A DNA stretch of 64,000 nt from Streptomyces griseoruber (GCF_001514205.1 NZ_KQ948766.1:341215-405214); one strand, 5' to 3'. Shown: positions 54,763 to 62,545, counted from the first letter of the stretch. Notes: generated by a model not told the origin, from the letters alone. Program-made: numbers and translations.

Positions 54763-55446
54763 GTGGACGCTGGAACCGGGATGGCAGCGGCGGAGTTTCC
54801 GGAGGCGGAGTTCCCGTTCGTCGGTGACAACAGCCGCGGCTGCCGTGTCGCCGTGAAGCGGCCGGAGGCGGGGCGACCGGCGTTGGTGCATCTGGTGAAG
54901 CGAGGCAAGGGCGAGTTCATACTGTCCGGGCAGGAACGCGGTGCCGGTGCGACCCGAGACACGCTGCCCTCCGTGTACTCCACTGATGACTGTGATGCGC
55001 GGCTTCTCCTACCGGTGAACACCACCCACCTGAAGGTCGAGCCGTTCGACGGCGAGCCGTGTTCCTGGGCGATGCGGGTGCTACCGCTGGGGGAGGCGGC
55101 GGCGTTCACCGGCGAGCACGTGGGAGAGTCGTCGGATGTCCTGTACCGCTTCGACGCCATGCCGGGACTGCTCGAAGTAGAGGTCGAGAGGGCGCAGGAC
55201 CATCAGCGGTGGGAGGTGTCGTTCGTCTGCGACCACCAGTTGGGGGGACCGCTGTACGTCGACCGCTTCTGCCGGGAGTGCGAGGCGGTCACCGACCGGG
55301 AGACCGAGCGGATCGGCACGCGGCTCGCCGACTACGTGGAGGCGACCGGCGAGGACGGCGGGCGCTTCTTCGTCCCGGGCAGCGGCGTGATCACGTTCGT
55401 CTCGGAGGACAACTGTCGGTGGTCGTTACGCGCCGCTCGGCTCTGA
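54763..55446 (+). CDS. hypothetical protein in the accessory region
   Basis: The 227-residue protein has no signal peptide, membrane segment or known motif. It is rich in beta strands and charged (FILSGQERGAGATRDTLPSVYSTDDCDARLLLP, MRVLPLGEAAAFTGEHVGESSDVLYRFDAMPGLLEVEVERAQDHQRWEVSFVCDHQLGGP, ending FFVPGSGVITFVSEDNCRWSLRAARL). GTG 54763 has GGGAGG about 9 bases upstream. It may be a small solitary gene carried by the accessory region; function unknown. Confidence 0.6.
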   Translation: MDAGTGMAAAEFPEAEFPFVGDNSRGCRVAVKRPEAGRPALVHLVKRGKGEFILSGQERGAGATRDTLPSVYSTDDCDARLLLPVNTTHLKVEPFDGEPCSWAMRVLPLGEAAAFTGEHVGESSDVLYRFDAMPGLLEVEVERAQDHQRWEVSFVCDHQLGGPLYVDRFCRECEAVTDRETERIGTRLADYVEATGEDGGRFFVPGSGVITFVSEDNCRWSLRAARL

Positions 55447-55639
55447 GCCCCGGCGAACCAGATGTTCCCGGCGCGGACGCAGGGGCGACCTGGTGCTCCT
55501 CCACAAGCGGCCCCGCTCAACCCGAACATCCGCGCCCCGGCGGCTTCGCGGGTCAGCCGACCCTGCGGCCAGGCCGGCCGCACGTCAGCCCGAGGTGGGA
55601 AATCCCTCAGTGCCGGGCATGCGACCTGCCGGCAGAGGG

Positions 55640-55683
55640 CTGTGAACGCGGCTTGACATGGAACATCAAAGCCGCGTTCACAG
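55640..55683. terminator. perfect 15-bp hairpin (possible terminator or element end)
   Basis: CTGTGAACGCGGCTT (55640-55654) and AAGCCGCGTTCACAG (55669-55683) are exact inverted repeats around a 14-base loop, 57 bases from the end of the hypothetical-gene region and 42 bases downstream of the TerD fragment stop. Part of its right half recurs, altered, at the ends of the two broken DUF4291 copies (53450-53474 and 59541-59558). Confidence 0.6.
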
Positions 55684-55724
55684 ACCGCGACCGTCCTGCT
55701 CGCCGCATCGGGCAGCTGGCTGGC

Positions 55725-55985
55725 CTACTCCACGTCGATGCCGTAGTCCTGGACGAGTTCTTCCAAGCCGCCCGTGTATCCCTTGCCTCCGAGGACGAAG
55801 TCCCAGTCCCCGTTGGACCTCCGGCGGAAGGAGCCGAGTACCAAGGCGGTCTCACCGGACCGGCCGTCGGAGACCTCAAGGCGTCCCAGTTCGGTCATCC
55901 CCGGATCGGGGAGCCGGATACCGGCGGCCTGGCTTTCGTGGAAGTCCCGCTCGCCGTGGAGGTAGAGGTGTCCGGCGAGCGTCAG
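55725..55985 (-). pseudogene. TerD-family fragment, N-terminus missing
   Basis: The minus frame ends ETALVLGSFRRRSNGDWDFV, GGKGYTGGLEELVQDYGIDVE, which matches the C-terminal strand-helix of TerD-family proteins (usual pattern ETALVFGELYRR to GQGYAxGLxGLAxDFGV). Only about 80 of some 190 residues are present; upstream of HLYLHGERDFHES there is no start or TerD N-terminal domain. The 5' part was lost, probably when the hydrolase/AraC cassette inserted. TerD proteins bind calcium in stress response; this copy is dead. Confidence 0.75.
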
Positions 55986-56042
55986 CCTCGCGACGACATT
56001 TGTACAAGACTGATAGCGGGCAGCGCAGGCATCGTCCCGTAC
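55986..56042 (+). promoter_or_regulatory. short promoter region of the hydrolase/AraC pair
   Basis: This 57-base gap holds TTGTACAA (56000-56007), a perfect 8-bp palindrome, and a T/A-rich stretch suited to a promoter. It could be the target of the AraC-type regulator encoded two genes on, though AraC sites are usually longer. Nothing else seen. Confidence 0.35.
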
Positions 56043-56852
56043 ATGCGACATGACGACGTCACGCACTTGCACGGGATGCATGTGGTCCACTATGGCCCGC
56101 TGCAGGCGCCGCCGCTGGTGCTCATCCACGGATCGGGACTCTCGGGCGGCTCCTGGAGCCCGGTGGTGCCGACACTCGCCGACCAGTACCACGTCATCCG
56201 AGTCGACCTCCCGGGTCACGGCCAGTCCTCGCCCGCGCCGTCGTACGACGTGCCTGAGCAGGCGAGCCGCTTGGCCGCGGTGCTCGACGAGCTCGGCCTT
56301 CGTCCGGTCACCGTGGTCGGCCACTCCAGCGGTGGATACATCGCCACCGCGCTTGCCGAACAGCGCCCTGACCTGGTTGGTTCGCTCGCACTGATCAGCA
56401 GCGGTCCGAGTCCCGACGCGCTCCTTCCGCAGCCCGTCCTCCTTCGGATGCTGATTGCCCCGCCGCTGGGCCCGCTCCTCTGGTCGATCCGCTCGGACGC
56501 GATGCTCCGCAGGGGGGTGACCGCGGTATGCAACCGCCCGGTGGACGTCCCTGACGACCTGGTCGCCGAGGTCCGGGGCATCGGCTATCGCACGTTCAGG
56601 AAGGTGCTGCGCCGAAACACCGCGTACATCGCCGAGCGGAGCGTGTCCGAGCGCCTCACCGCCCTCGACGTCCCGGTCCTGGTGATCTTCGGCGCTGCCG
56701 ACCGCCGCTGGGATCCTTCTTCGGCACACCACTACGACACGGTGCCGAACGCGCGCGTCGAGCAACTGCCCGACGTCGGACACCTCCCTATGTTCGAAGC
56801 ACCGGAGGCGACAAGCGAGTTGCTGCTGGCCTTCGCGGCGGCGGGCCGTTGA
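56043..56852 (+). CDS. alpha/beta hydrolase
   Basis: The 269-residue enzyme has oxyanion HGSGLSGGSW, nucleophile elbow VVGHSSGGYIAT with Ser, acid in VIFGAADRRWD, and His in VGHLPMFEAPE. A Leu/Pro-rich cap (LLRMLIAPPLGPLLWSIRSD) follows the elbow. It resembles small-molecule esterases and lactonases; substrate unknown. ATG 56043 (MRHDDVTHLHG). The AraC gene follows 22 bases later, so they form an operon in the accessory region. Confidence 0.88.
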   Translation: MRHDDVTHLHGMHVVHYGPLQAPPLVLIHGSGLSGGSWSPVVPTLADQYHVIRVDLPGHGQSSPAPSYDVPEQASRLAAVLDELGLRPVTVVGHSSGGYIATALAEQRPDLVGSLALISSGPSPDALLPQPVLLRMLIAPPLGPLLWSIRSDAMLRRGVTAVCNRPVDVPDDLVAEVRGIGYRTFRKVLRRNTAYIAERSVSERLTALDVPVLVIFGAADRRWDPSSAHHYDTVPNARVEQLPDVGHLPMFEAPEATSELLLAFAAAGR

Positions 56853-56874
56853 CACCGATCGCTACCCTGGTGCT

Positions 56875-57765
56875 GTGTGGGCCACAGAGTCACCACCTGA
56901 CTGGACGTCGGTGGAGGTCGCGATCCCGCGGCAGTCAGAGCGACTGCCCGGGATCAGCATGGCCGGGTTCGGTCAACGTGTCCCGGCGCTCGTGGACATC
57001 GCCATGGTCGCGCACCCATCGGTCACCCTGTTCGTGGACCTGCGCGAAGGAGACGGCCTCGTCTACGACGCCCACGGCCGACGCGAACGCGGCAGCGTGG
57101 TCGTAGGACTGATCCCGGGCGACCTTCGGATCAGCGGCCGGACGGCCGAGGCAGGCCAGTGCCTCCAGATTCGGTTGTCGCCGGACGTGGCGGCTGCAGT
57201 GCTCGGCGCATCGACCGAGCTTGTCGGGACCGTGGTCTCCCTGGAAGATGTCTGGGGGCGCGACGCCGGGCGAGTCGAGGACAGGCTGCGCGCCGCCACG
57301 TCGTGGGACGAACGGTTTACGATCGCGGCGGATGTCCTTGGCCGACGGCTGGACGCCCGCCCGCCGCTCGATCCGGAGATCGCGGCTGCCTGGTGGCGGA
57401 TGCTCACCAGCCGGGGACGGGTGCGGGTCGACAGCCTGGCGAACGAGGTGGGATGGAGCCGTAAGCGCCTATGGTCCCGCTTCCGGTCCCAGATCGGCCT
57501 CACTCCCAAGCGCGCCGCCCAGCTGGTGCGCTTCGACCACGCCGCCCACCTTCTCGCAGCGGGTGACGCCACCGCTCGGGTGGCGGCCGCAAGCGGCTAC
57601 GTCGACCAGTCCCACCTCCACCGCGAGGTCAAGGCGTTCACCGGGGTGACGCCCACCGCCGTGGCCGCTGCGCCGTGGCTCGCGATCGACGACGTCGCGT
57701 GGCCGACTTCGTTCGCCTACCTGCCGCCGTCACCGTCTGCGTTTCGTCAGGTCCCGGCGACGTGA
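56875..57765 (+). CDS. AraC-family transcriptional regulator
   Basis: The 296-residue regulator has an N-terminal cupin-like domain (VTLFVDLREGDGLVYDAHGRRERGSVVVGLIPGDLRI) and a C-terminal double helix-turn-helix (RVDSLANEVGWSRKRLWSRFRSQIGLTPKRAAQLVRFDHAAHLLAAG, then ARVAAASGYVDQSHLHREVKAFTGVTPTAV). It likely regulates the hydrolase with a small-molecule signal. GTG 56875. It may share its mRNA with a small ORF that starts within its stop (GTGA). Confidence 0.9.
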   Translation: MWATESPPDWTSVEVAIPRQSERLPGISMAGFGQRVPALVDIAMVAHPSVTLFVDLREGDGLVYDAHGRRERGSVVVGLIPGDLRISGRTAEAGQCLQIRLSPDVAAAVLGASTELVGTVVSLEDVWGRDAGRVEDRLRAATSWDERFTIAADVLGRRLDARPPLDPEIAAAWWRMLTSRGRVRVDSLANEVGWSRKRLWSRFRSQIGLTPKRAAQLVRFDHAAHLLAAGDATARVAAASGYVDQSHLHREVKAFTGVTPTAVAAAPWLAIDDVAWPTSFAYLPPSPSAFRQVPAT

Positions 57766-58025
57766 GCACAGGTTCCACGAACGGAGCAGGCGGCGGCCCT
57801 CAGCACGTGCCCGGACGAGAATCGGACAGCACGAACGAGGTCCAACTCGGCCCGGGCGCCCCGTATCAGCCGCGGCAGCCAGAAGTGTGTGGCACCCAGT
57901 CCCGACACCCTGCGCGGGTACCCGACTACGGCGTGGCCGCCGAGAACGGTGTCGTTCCGGCGTGCGGTGCGAACGGGGCCCCGGACGAGGCCGTCGACGA
58001 GTTCCGCCAGGCATTCGGGACGTAA
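57762..58025 (+). CDS. small ORF coupled to the AraC gene, uncertain
   Basis: An 87-residue frame starts at GTG 57762, overlapping the AraC stop (GTGA), and ends 21 bases before a perfect 15-bp hairpin. It is Gly/Pro/Gln-rich at first, and ends in VAAENGVVPACGANGAPDEAVDEFRQAF, with high GC at third positions. It has no recognisable motif. The minus strand also reads openly here, so coding is not proven; the coupling and the terminator are the only support. Confidence 0.3.
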   Translation: MSTGSTNGAGGGPQHVPGRESDSTNEVQLGPGAPYQPRQPEVCGTQSRHPARVPDYGVAAENGVVPACGANGAPDEAVDEFRQAFGT

Positions 58026-58046
58026 CGGAAAACCAGCTCCACGGAC

Positions 58047-58083
58047 GGCCCGAGCCCACCGACGGCCGCGGTGGGCTCGGGCC
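58047..58083 (+). terminator. strong hairpin after the hydrolase/AraC unit
   Basis: GGCCCGAGCCCACCG (58047-58061) and CGGTGGGCTCGGGCC (58069-58083) form a perfect 15-bp stem with a 7-base loop. No T tract. It closes the hydrolase/AraC transcription unit and precedes the WD40 gene. Confidence 0.7.
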
Positions 58084-58286
58084 GGTTCGGTGAGGACGGC
58101 GTCCATGGGGTCGTGGCGGTCGAATGACCGCACGGACCCTTGCCCTGATGCCGGTGTGATGCGAGGTGACGGGCATGGTTGCGTCCACGGGCCGGGCGCG
58201 CGGATCCGTCGGCACCGTTGCGCGGCCGGACAGCGGAAGCCAGTGCTCCGCCTTCCGTGGGATGCCGGATCGCGCGAGACTGCACC

Positions 58287-59402
58287 ATGGCATTCCTGGG
58301 ACGGCCGTCGCCACCTCCGCCGCGGGGACCGGCCAATACCCTCAGCGGGCACGGCAGAGCGGTGAACGCGGTGGCGTTCAGCCCGGACGGACGGCTGCTG
58401 GCGTCCGGAAGCAGCGACAGGACCGTGGTCCTCTGGGATGTCACGGATGCATCCCACCCGGCCCGGGCCGTCGGCCTCACCGGCCATCACAGAGCGGTGA
58501 ACGCGGTGGCGTTCAGCCCGGACGGACGGCTGCTGGCGTCCGGAAGCACCGACTGGAGCGTGATCCTCTGGGACGTCACGGACCTGGCGAACCCGACCCG
58601 GTCGGCGGTCCTCGTCCATGAACGCCCCGGCTGGTTGTCACGCGACGGCTGGCGGCAAGGCGGTGTCCACGCGGTGAGTTTCAGCCCGGACGGACGGTTC
58701 ATCGCCTGCGCCAGCGACCGCACCGTGGTCATCTGGGATCTCTCCGACCTGGCACGGCCGAGTCGGTGCGCCCGTGTCACCCACCATCGGCATGTCTGGC
58801 AGTCAGGTCCCGTCATATCCGTGAGGTTCAGCCCGGACGGACGGTTACTGGCCTCGGGTTCCGACGGCGCCAGGAACACCGGCGTCCTGTGGGATGTCAG
58901 CGAGCCGACCCATCCGGTACGAACCGCCGTCATCCGACCGCAGGCCCGCGATTGGCCCAAGGCGTTGTCCGCGGGCGGGGCGCCGGCCGTCCACTCGGTG
59001 GGATTCCGTCATGACGGACGGCTGCTGGCCACCGCTAGCGGGGATCTGGGCGTCGTCTCGGGCACCTACGGGTCATGGCGGCAGGGAGCCGTCACGGTGT
59101 GGGACGTCACCGACCCGGCACATCCCGTGCGGACGGGCACCGGCACCCTGCCCCTGGCCAGTCGCGGGGACACGGGGCAGATGTACGCGGTGGCGTTCAG
59201 TCCGGACGGCCGGTTGCTGGCCTCCGGATGCGAGAACGCGGCCGTGACCCTGTGGGACGTCACCGACCCCACGCACCTGACCCCGGCCGCCCATCTCACC
59301 GGCCACCGCAAGGCCGTACGGGGTGTGGCGTTCAGCCCGGACGGACGGATGCTCGCCGGCTGCGGTGTCGACACCACGGTGAGGCTGTGGGAAACGAGCT
59401 GA
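58287..59402 (+). CDS. WD40-repeat protein without an effector domain
   Basis: The 371-residue protein has about six to seven WD40 repeats, each near GHxxAVNAVAFSPDGRLLASGSxDxTVxLWD (for example residues 20-60, 65-105, and 325-370). WD40 proteins in Streptomyces usually carry an N-terminal effector such as a kinase, protease or NTPase; this one begins MAFLGRPSPPPPRGPANTLS directly, so it is either a stand-alone propeller or a fragment of a larger gene. The first two repeats share an exact 59-base DNA repeat. No ribosome site is clear. Confidence 0.8.
   Translation: MAFLGRPSPPPPRGPANTLSGHGRAVNAVAFSPDGRLLASGSSDRTVVLWDVTDASHPARAVGLTGHHRAVNAVAFSPDGRLLASGSTDWSVILWDVTDLANPTRSAVLVHERPGWLSRDGWRQGGVHAVSFSPDGRFIACASDRTVVIWDLSDLARPSRCARVTHHRHVWQSGPVISVRFSPDGRLLASGSDGARNTGVLWDVSEPTHPVRTAVIRPQARDWPKALSAGGAPAVHSVGFRHDGRLLATASGDLGVVSGTYGSWRQGAVTVWDVTDPAHPVRTGTGTLPLASRGDTGQMYAVAFSPDGRLLASGCENAAVTLWDVTDPTHLTPAAHLTGHRKAVRGVAFSPDGRMLAGCGVDTTVRLWETS
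58355..58548 (+). repeat. exact 59-base direct repeat within the WD40 gene
   Basis: Bases 58355-58413 recur at 58490-58548 without a change, 135 bases (45 codons, one WD40 blade) apart. Identity at wobble positions means the duplication or gene conversion is recent. Confidence 0.85.
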
Positions 59403-59718
59403 CGGTGCGCGCCGATTCCCGTGCTTCGAGGGCCGGGCAGGCCTTCCGGCACGGCCGGGACGGCGTACTCCCCTGACATCGGAGGCCGCCATCCGCGACG
59501 GCCGCTTTCCCGCCGCGTGGAGGCCTGACCGCATGACGTGGGTCATCAATGCGCGTTCAACTCCACCAATTTCGCATTGTGCAGCCTGTTGCGTATCAAG
59601 CAATGACCGGGCCATGATTGCCGCGCTCGACGCGGTATTCGAACCTCGTTGCCGCCCCGCCGTGCTCCGAGGGGACGGAGCGGTCACGGGGCGTTCCACT
59701 CTCCTCAAGGGAGGCCAG
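59403..59718. other. 316-base region with a third broken DUF4291 start
   Basis: No intact gene. Bases 59462-59541 match the DUF4291 start (GGCCGCTTTCCCGCCGCGTG, GACCGCATGACGTGG) but two bases are lost just after YSPDIGG, so the frame is broken, and the similarity ends at MTW followed by GTCATCAATGCGCGTTC. The remaining 160 bases are the leader of the next gene, with AAGGGAGG before its ATG. Confidence 0.7.
59462..59558 (+). pseudogene. truncated, frameshifted DUF4291 fragment, copy 3
   Basis: About 25 codons match the intact DUF4291 gene between YSPEIG and RMTW, with a two-base deletion. The break after MTW falls at the same place as in copy 1, and the following sequence (TCATCAATGCGCGTTC) resembles that after copy 1 (TCATCAAGCAGCGTTC). 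Confidence 0.7.
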
Positions 59719-60846
59719 ATGACACCACGCAGGGGAAGACGGCTCGGCCTGTCGGCGGTGATGAGCGCGCTCGTGGCGCTGCTGATCGCGAGCGCCGTCG
59801 GGCTGTGGCCGCCTCAGGAGGCGACGGCGGCGGGCACGGACGGGAAGGCCGTGGCGGCCCAGCTGCAGCACTGGCCCGCTCCGGTCGCCGAGAAGCTCGG
59901 CCAGGTCATCGAAGAGCACGCCCACCAGGGTGCGTACGCGGTCTTCGACGCCGACAACACCACCTACCGGTACGACCTCGAGGAGTCGCTGCTCCCCTAC
60001 TTGGAGATGAAGGGGAAGCTCAAGCGCTCGACGATGGACCGGTCCCTGAGGCTCATCCCGTTCAAGGACACGAAGAACCATCAGGAGAGTCTCTACAGCT
60101 ACTACAACCGGCTCTGCGAGATCGACGACCAGGTCTGCTACCCCTGGGTTGCCCAGATCTTCTCCGGATTCACGCTGAAGCAGCTCAAGGGCTACGTCGA
60201 CGACCTGCTCGCATACGGCAAGCCCATCCCGGCCGAGTACTACGTCGGTGACCAGCTGACGAAGACCCAGGTGCAGCCGCCGCAGTTCTACCGGGGCATG
60301 CAGGAGCTGTACCAGGCCCTGCGGGACAACGGCATCGAGGTCTACGTCGTCAGCGCCGCCAGTGAGGAGTTGGTCCGGGACGTGCTGTCCGACCCCGAAC
60401 ACGGCTACGGCGCCAAGCCGCAGAACGTCATCGGCGTCTCCATGCTGCTCAAGGACCCGGTCACCGGGAATCTCACCACCGCCCGCAAGGAGATCGCCGA
60501 GGGCCGCTACGACCCGCACGAGCTCGCGAACGACAAGGTGACCCCGACCCTGTGGGCCCCGCTGACCTGGTTCCAGGGCAAGCCCGCCGCCATCGACACG
60601 TACATCGACCAGTGGCGCAAGCCGATTCTGGTCGCGGGCGACACCCCGGTCAGCGACGGCCCCATGCTCTTCCAGTCCACCGACGTGGAACACGGCGGGA
60701 CCCGGATCTGGGTCAACCGCAAGGACAAGTACCTGACGCAGATCCAGGACATGCAGAAGGCGAACGCGGCCCGGCAGGAGGAGCTCGGCCAGCCGGTGAC
60801 AGCCGACAAGAACTGGCTCGTGGTCAAGCCGGACGAGATCCGCTGA
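59719..60846 (+). CDS. secreted HAD phosphatase (phosphorylcholine phosphatase-like)
   Basis: The 375-residue protein has a signal peptide (LSAVMSALVALLIASAVGLWPPQEATAA) and a HAD domain with the nucleophile in YAVFDADNTTYRYDLEESLLPYLEMKG, VYVVSAASEELVRDVL, and GDTPVSDGPMLF for metal binding. The first motif plus DLEESLLPYLE is like Pseudomonas phosphorylcholine phosphatase. It would free phosphate and choline from phosphocholine outside the cell; substrate is inferred. AAGGGAGG lies just before ATG 59719. It stands alone. Confidence 0.85.
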   Translation: MTPRRGRRLGLSAVMSALVALLIASAVGLWPPQEATAAGTDGKAVAAQLQHWPAPVAEKLGQVIEEHAHQGAYAVFDADNTTYRYDLEESLLPYLEMKGKLKRSTMDRSLRLIPFKDTKNHQESLYSYYNRLCEIDDQVCYPWVAQIFSGFTLKQLKGYVDDLLAYGKPIPAEYYVGDQLTKTQVQPPQFYRGMQELYQALRDNGIEVYVVSAASEELVRDVLSDPEHGYGAKPQNVIGVSMLLKDPVTGNLTTARKEIAEGRYDPHELANDKVTPTLWAPLTWFQGKPAAIDTYIDQWRKPILVAGDTPVSDGPMLFQSTDVEHGGTRIWVNRKDKYLTQIQDMQKANAARQEELGQPVTADKNWLVVKPDEIR

Positions 60847-60990
60847 CGTACAGCCGCAGCACACGGATCTGGTCGGTGCGACGGCCGCGCTCGGCGCACC
60901 GCCCAGGTTCGCGGTCCCACTCGCAGGCGTGATCGACTGCGGAGTCCCGGCCGGCGGTCGGCGGTCGCCTTCCGCCGGGCCGTTCCGTCG

Positions 60991-61503
60991 TCAGCCCTGT
61001 GTGCGGGTCGGCAGTCGCCAGCCCGGGCGGGGGAAGTGGCAGGTGTAGCCGTCCGGGTAGCGCTGGAGGTAGTCCTGGTGCTCGGGCTCGGCCTCCCAGA
61101 AGGGGCCGACCGGCTCCACCTCGGTGACGACCGCGCCGGGCCACAGGCCGGAGGCGTCCACGTCCGCGATCGTTTCCTCGGCGATCCGCTTCTGCTCGTC
61201 GTCCACGTAGTAGATCGCCGAGCGGTAGCTGAGGCCGATGTCGTTGCCCTGGCGGTTCTTGGTGCTCGGGTCGTGGATCTGGAAGAAGAACTCCAGGAGT
61301 GCGCGGTAGTCGGTCTTCTCGGGGTCGTAAAGGATCTCGATGGCCTCCGCGTGCGTACCGTGGTTACGGTACGTCGCGTTCGGCACGTCACCCCCCGTGT
61401 ATCCGACCCTGGTCGCCGTCACGCCCGGGAGCCGGCGGATCAGCTCCTCCATCCCCCAGAAGCATCCGCCCGCCAGCACGGCCCTCTGCGTCTGCGCAGC
61501 CAT
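60991..61503 (-). CDS. msrA: peptide methionine-(S)-S-oxide reductase MsrA (second copy)
   Basis: The 170-residue enzyme has catalytic Cys in [76 protein letters not shown] and [24 protein letters not shown]. It is of the shorter MsrA class, unlike the longer copy at 52467-53180. I chose ATG 61503 ([13 protein letters not shown]), with GGAGGG upstream. Confidence 0.95.
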   Translation of the reverse strand: MAAQTQRAVLAGGCFWGMEELIRRLPGVTATRVGYTGGDVPNATYRNHGTHAEAIEILYDPEKTDYRALLEFFFQIHDPSTKNRQGNDIGLSYRSAIYYVDDEQKRIAEETIADVDASGLWPGAVVTEVEPVGPFWEAEPEHQDYLQRYPDGYTCHFPRPGWRLPTRTQG

Positions 61504-61629
61504 TACGGCCCCTCCAATGTCGTTCAGCTCGGTCCCTCGGGCTGCTCGGCTCACTCACCACCGGCATCCCCTGGCCTCTGTTCTCAACGCCCGGGGGCTC
61601 CTGACGATTCCGTGCGGGCACGGCGCGCT

Positions 61630-62427
61630 TCACCGTCGTACCGGAGCCTCGATCGCGAGGACGCGGTCGCGCAGGACGGGGAGCTCGGAGCGGATGCGGG
61701 TGACCTCGCAGAGGGCGAGGTCCACCGTCACCGTCTCCTCCGTGGTGCGGGCCTGGCCCAGGACCGTCCCCCAGGGGTCGATGACCATGCTGTGGCCGGC
61801 CTGGCGCATGTCGCCGTGGGTGCCCGTGGCGCAGCAGGCCAGGAGGAAGACCTGCTCCTCCAGGGCCCGGGTGCGGGTGAGGAGCTGCCAGTGGGTGAGC
61901 CGGGCCGCGGGCCAGGCCGCGGGGACCGCGATCAGTTCCGCGCCCGCGTCGAGCAGGCCGCGGAAGAGTTCGGGGAAGCGGAGGTCGTAGCAGGTGGCGA
62001 GGCCGATCACCCCGAGGTCGGTGGGGACGGTCACGATGTCGTCGCCGCCGCCCATCAGGGTCGCCTCGCCGGTGTCGAAGCCGTACCGGTGGATCTTGCG
62101 GTAGCGGCCGCGCAGGTCGCCGGACCGGTCGAAGAGGAGTGCGGTGTTGTACAGGGTCCCGTCCCCGTCCCGCTCGACGATCGACCCGGCGTGGAGCCAC
62201 ACCCCGGCCTGCCGCGCCGCGGTGGACATGGCCTCGGCGGTGGGGCCGTCGAGGCCCTCGGCGTCGTGGTCCCAGCGGTCGTACGACCAGGCGCCGGCCG
62301 CCCACAGCTCGGGCAACACCACCAGGTCGTCGCCCGCCCGGTCGCGGACCAGTGAAGCCGCCCGGCGGCGGCGCTCGTCGGCGGAGTCCGTCGAGTCCAC
62401 GGACAGCTGGATCAGCGAGGCACGCAT
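61630..62427 (-). CDS. nitrilase-superfamily carbon-nitrogen hydrolase
   Basis: The 265-residue enzyme has the Glu-Lys-Cys triad: Glu in DDLVVLPELWAAG, Lys in GRYRKIHRYGF, and Cys in IGLATCYDLRFPELFR. It resembles omega-amidase/Nit2-type enzymes that split small amides such as 2-oxoglutaramate; exact substrate unknown. GGAGGT lies before ATG 62427. Upstream lies a 15-bp tandem repeat. Confidence 0.92.
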   Translation of the reverse strand: MRASLIQLSVDSTDSADERRRRAASLVRDRAGDDLVVLPELWAAGAWSYDRWDHDAEGLDGPTAEAMSTAARQAGVWLHAGSIVERDGDGTLYNTALLFDRSGDLRGRYRKIHRYGFDTGEATLMGGGDDIVTVPTDLGVIGLATCYDLRFPELFRGLLDAGAELIAVPAAWPAARLTHWQLLTRTRALEEQVFLLACCATGTHGDMRQAGHSMVIDPWGTVLGQARTTEETVTVDLALCEVTRIRSELPVLRDRVLAIEAPVRR

Positions 62428-62480
62428 GGCTGTCACCTCCGGGACCGCTTCGGCACGGTCCAAGGGAAGGGGTCCCGTAC

Positions 62481-62545
62481 GAGGGCGTCCCCTGCGAGGG
62501 CGTCCCCTACGAGGGCGTCCCCTACGAGGGCGTCCCCTGCGAGGG
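62481..62545. repeat. 15-bp tandem repeat between two genes
   Basis: GAGGGCGTCCCCTRC occurs four times head to tail (62481-62495, 62496-62510, 62511-62525, 62526-62540), differing only at R (G, A, A, G), with partial copies on both sides. It lies 54 bases upstream of the nitrilase gene, in its leader or promoter. Copy number may vary between strains. Confidence 0.85.

Noticed and set aside
55655..55672. parS-like sequence (minus strand TGTTCCATGTCAAG)
   Set aside because: Only about 10 of 14 bases match GTTTCACGTGAAAC, and the match arises from a hairpin loop; ParB sites near the origin are near-perfect.
57747..58619. Minus-strand frame of about 290 codons under the AraC end and WD40 start
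   Set aside because: It overlaps the WD40 repeats and a perfect terminator hairpin and has no ribosome site or domain, although part of it has coding-like codon use; kept only as a caution for the small ORF call.
62481..62545. Possible CRISPR array
   Set aside because: Repeats are directly adjacent with no spacers; it is a tandem minisatellite.
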